Shown one piece after another: positions 5,345 to 7,514 of a stretch of DNA of 7,514 bases (positions are counted from its first letter, which is position 1; the number at the start of each line of letters is the position of its first letter). The DNA comes from Methanoregulaceae archaeon (GTDB lineage Archaea > Halobacteriota > Methanomicrobia > Methanomicrobiales > Methanospirillaceae): NCBI GenBank assembly GCA_028679325.1, contig JAJRBS010000183.1:1-7514 (forward strand), in the 5' to 3' direction. The position numbers were made by a program, and so were the translations under genes. The notes below the pieces were generated by a model. It searched no databases and had not been told where the DNA came from. It saw nothing but the letters and a program-made list of their open reading frames with translations.

Positions 5345-7282
5345 GTTGACGCTCTCAAGCATCCGGTCGCGGATGATCAGCACCGCCTTCATCAGCGAGT
5401 TGGTCGCCTCCTCGATGTTGGAGGCTATCTCGAGATACAGCCGGAACTCCTTGAAGCTGGTGCTCTTGTCATAAATCACCCTCTCCGTATTCCGGAGAGC
5501 CTCGTCGCTCTCGCGTTCCAGGTGGAAGACCTCGTCCACGGCCTTCAGGAACTCCTGCATGTCTTCCCGGAGGCTGGTGCGGTGAAAGTCCTGGGCGGCG
5601 ATGAGTGCTTTCAGGTAGCCCTTGCATCCCTTCAGGGCGAGGTTCGACATCCCCAGCAGCTCGTCGTGAATGGGCCTCGATTCCCGGTTATAGGGGACAA
5701 GGGTCGTGTAAAAAGAGGCTTCCTCCAGGTAGTCAGCGATATCGTCGGAGACAAAGATCAGGTCCGCAAAGTAGGCCACGTCCTCGATCCTCTTCGAGAG
5801 GGTCCGGACACGGTTGACCAGGTCATCGGCCCGGCGTTCCCAGGCCTTTGCCCTCTGAGCGTTCGTGTTGACGATGAGAGGGTTGCCGCCGTGCCGGATC
5901 GCGGCCAGGGAGTCCTGGAGGATCGTCCCGATCTCGATGCTGTAGGAGATGTGCTCCTCGCAGAGCTCCATGATCCCCTCCTGGGCAGACCGGAAGTACT
6001 GGAGGAGCTCTGCCCGTATCTCGTCCTTTAGCAGGAGGACAGAGGTGTTCGAGAGGAGCCCGCGGGAGGCGGTCTTCAGCACGAACTGGAGGTACTGGAC
6101 GGTCTTCTCCCGCCCGAGGATCTGGTGGAGAGGCTCCCCGTAGCGGAGAGGGATCCGGGAGGCAAGTTCGAGCGCATCGAAGATCAGGACGTCTCCGCCA
6201 AGTTCGAGGAAAGCGACATGCCCGATCTCCTCTGCAGCAGCCCAGCGGAGGATCCCGATTGCGTCACTGTTGGAGACAAAGTTCCGGAGGCGTTTCCGGG
6301 CCCGGTTCCAGTCGATCAGGAAGACCACCCGGGACCCCAGGAATGTGAGGAACCGGTCGAGCTCATCGTCATTGCTTCCGGTGTAGGATCCCACCGCCAG
6401 GTGGTACATCACCTTCTCCATCTTCTTTCCCGGGCTCCGGGACCGGGTATCGGCCCACCCGACAGCGAATTCTTCAAACAGGCTCTGGAAGAACTGGAGC
6501 CTCTGGATGTGGATATCCGTGTAGGTGACCGTCACCGTCCGGTCCTCGACGGTTACCACTAGGACGTGGGCATCGGTGAGGCCGATATCGTTCTCGATGA
6601 GGAGTTTTTTACCGGATCGGGTTGCGGTGGTGCCGAGACCGGGGTGGCCGAAACGGAGGGGGGCCGTCCGGTTCAGCCCGGCCATGAAAGCCCTTACCCG
6701 GGAGCGATCCCCGTCGGTCAGGAGGTAGGTCATTGCTCCGTCGATCTGCTCTGTTGAGAGACGAGCCTGCAGCCGGTTGAGCCCCTTGTGAAGGTCGATG
6801 ACCAGGAGGTGGAGGCTGTCTTCGCCGGAACGGTCCCCGACTGTCATCCGGTCGATGAGCGTTCCCTGGATCAGGTCCCCTTCGCCGGAAGGGATCTCCG
6901 ATAGCAGCCCCGCAAGCCTCTCTTCGAACCCGGCTTCATCGTCCACACCCGGGACAGTGAATGGCCGGACCATCTGGAACATACCCTCCCGGACAAGGGA
7001 GAGGATCTCGGCGAGGAAGGGTATCTGGTACTGGTCATCCCCGGACATGCGGGAACCTCCGACCACCGTATCCAGAAGAGGGTCGTCGATCCCCGCAGAT
7101 TCCCGCTCTTTTCGGAGGTTGGTCTGTTCTGCGTCCGGCTGCCCGGCATGTCCTTTTGCCGTCTGGAGAAGGGTAAAACAGTACTTGACCCGTTCGTTTG
7201 CCGCCAGGGCCGCATTCACGAGGGAAGGAAAGAGAAGCTCGCTCTCCCCCAATTCCTGGATGATCTGCTGTTTCTCGGTCAT
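5339..7282 (-). CDS. Uncharacterised 647-residue protein with a PhoU/DUF47-like C-terminal region
   Basis: A soluble protein with no signal peptide or membrane helix. Residues 1-185 are mostly helical and acidic, with a variable stretch around 45-85. Residues about 211-276 look alpha/beta ('KKLLIENDIGLTDAHVLVVTV' region, then 'TYTDIHIQRLQFFQSLFEEF'). Residues 312-390 look like the conserved core of an unnamed domain: 'GSRVVFLIDWNRARKRLRNF' (316-335), 'WAAAEEIGHVAFLELGGDVL' (347-366) and 'RYGEPLHQILG'. From about 420 on, long helices carry PhoU-like spacing of acidic and hydrophobic residues: 'WERRADDLVNRVRTLSKR' (481-498), 'LIFVSDDIADYLEEA', 'HLERESDEALRN' (587-598) and 'SNIEEATNSLMKAVLIIRDRM'. 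PhoU-type bundles bind metal clusters through such acidic motifs and regulate phosphate uptake. The ATG at 7282 is preferred; the frame is open to a TTG at 7390, but that lies upstream of the TATA box. It is coupled to the dikinase-like gene, suggesting that the two products act together. Function is not assigned. Confidence 0.85.
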   Translation of the reverse strand: MTEKQQIIQELGESELLFPSLVNAALAANERVKYCFTLLQTAKGHAGQPDAEQTNLRKERESAGIDDPLLDTVVGGSRMSGDDQYQIPFLAEILSLVREGMFQMVRPFTVPGVDDEAGFEERLAGLLSEIPSGEGDLIQGTLIDRMTVGDRSGEDSLHLLVIDLHKGLNRLQARLSTEQIDGAMTYLLTDGDRSRVRAFMAGLNRTAPLRFGHPGLGTTATRSGKKLLIENDIGLTDAHVLVVTVEDRTVTVTYTDIHIQRLQFFQSLFEEFAVGWADTRSRSPGKKMEKVMYHLAVGSYTGSNDDELDRFLTFLGSRVVFLIDWNRARKRLRNFVSNSDAIGILRWAAAEEIGHVAFLELGGDVLIFDALELASRIPLRYGEPLHQILGREKTVQYLQFVLKTASRGLLSNTSVLLLKDEIRAELLQYFRSAQEGIMELCEEHISYSIEIGTILQDSLAAIRHGGNPLIVNTNAQRAKAWERRADDLVNRVRTLSKRIEDVAYFADLIFVSDDIADYLEEASFYTTLVPYNRESRPIHDELLGMSNLALKGCKGYLKALIAAQDFHRTSLREDMQEFLKAVDEVFHLERESDEALRNTERVIYDKSTSFKEFRLYLEIASNIEEATNSLMKAVLIIRDRMLESVNR

Positions 7283-7366
7283 TGATGTCCCTGGCGGCCG
7301 GTATACGGGAATGCACCGGGCCCCGGCTTCTCCTGTTTTTTTTCTTACGGATATAGGCTCATCAGC

Positions 7367-7380
7367 ATAATATATAAGAG
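7367..7380 (-). promoter_or_regulatory. TATA box of the PhoU-like/dikinase-like operon
   Basis: On the minus strand this reads CTCTTATATATTAT. A start site about 25 bases downstream (near 7345-7350) would give a leader of about 65 bases, including an A8 tract (T8 at 7336-7343 on +). A second, weaker element (CCTATATCC, 7349-7357) would give a leader of about 45 bases. The box lies just past the stop of the preceding gene at 7393, so the operon appears to have its own promoter. Confidence 0.55.
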
Positions 7381-7392
7381 TGCAACCCACCG

Positions 7393-7514
7393 TCAGCAGG
7401 TGATGTGCAGGATGGCAACTGAGGGACGCTGTTCCTTCCTGATAAGGGAGAGGATCTCCCCGGTCGGCAGGATAACCGGCGCATAGGAGGCCAGCAGGTC
7501 CCCCGCGCCCGGAG
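7393..7514 (-). CDS. C-terminal end of an unrecognised gene, partial
   Basis: A minus-strand frame is open from the window edge to a TGA at 7395-7393, giving about 39 residues. They read 'PGAGDLLASYAPVILPTGEI' followed by 'LSLIRKEQRPSVAILHITC'. The GC-ending codons and the position, ending just before the next gene's TATA box, support a real coding end. The fragment is too short to name: it shows a hydrophobic strand, a charged helix and a final strand ending in Cys. It points the same way as the downstream operon, with 110 bases between its stop and the next start, but the TATA box in the gap argues for separate transcription. Confidence 0.55.
   Translation of the reverse strand, partial: PGAGDLLASYAPVILPTGEILSLIRKEQRPSVAILHITC

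Noticed and set aside
4794..5474. Long + strand open frame (226 codons) opposite the dikinase-like and PhoU-like genes
   Set aside because: It spans the junction of two well-supported minus-strand genes and reads as low-complexity antisense.
7283..7390. TTG at 7390 as start of the 647-residue gene
   Set aside because: It lies upstream of the TATA box, so it would not be on the predicted transcript; the ATG at 7282 is downstream with a usable leader.
1..7514. CRISPR array, insertion sequence or tandem repeats
   Set aside because: No regularly spaced repeats, transposase motifs or terminal inverted repeats were seen; the tRNA shows no duplicated 3' end that would suggest an integrated element.

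Overview
The window looks like chromosomal DNA of a GC-rich methanogenic euryarchaeon, most likely order Methanomicrobiales (Methanoculleus/Methanofollis-like; inferred from content, not searched). The pointers are a fused formaldehyde-activating enzyme/hexulose-6-phosphate synthase of the methanogen type, a tRNA-Trp gene whose intron is an archaeal box C/D methylation guide, a deoxyadenosine/SAH-type deaminase, archaeal TATA-like boxes in place of bacterial -35/-10 promoters, and T-rich terminators. No insertion sequence, integrase, CRISPR array or phage gene was seen.

Left part (1-3207, all + strand): the 3' end of an amidohydrolase of the 5'-deoxyadenosine/SAH/MTA deaminase family; an intron-containing tRNA-Trp(CCA) at 542-700; a hairpin plus T-runs; fae-hps (816-1997), for formaldehyde handling and pentose phosphate supply; a small TPR membrane protein (2097-2636); and a SixA-like histidine phosphatase (2713-3207). 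These appear to be separately transcribed housekeeping genes.

Middle (3208-3743): a convergent gap with T-runs on both strands, then a small unrecognised minus-strand ORF (3334-3678) with its own TATA box at about 3720-3732.

Right part (minus strand): a tightly coupled two-gene operon. Its promoter lies near 7367-7380. The first gene (7282 to 5339) encodes a 647-residue protein with an unrecognised N-terminal and central part and a PhoU/DUF47-like helical C-terminus. The second (5330 to 3744) encodes a 528-residue pyruvate-phosphate-dikinase-like protein. It keeps the ATP-grasp and phosphohistidine domains, including the catalytic His, but has no PEP/pyruvate TIM barrel. The second gene's Shine-Dalgarno overlaps the first gene's stop codon, so the two are probably made together. 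This pair is the best candidate here for an undescribed system: a phosphohistidine-forming dikinase module whose acceptor is unknown, paired with a PhoU-like partner. The C-terminus of another unrecognised minus-strand gene occupies 7393-7514.

Only the deaminase fragment, tRNA, fae-hps, histidine phosphatase and dikinase-like gene are recognised with confidence. The 647-residue protein, the TPR membrane protein and the short ORF have no assigned function.
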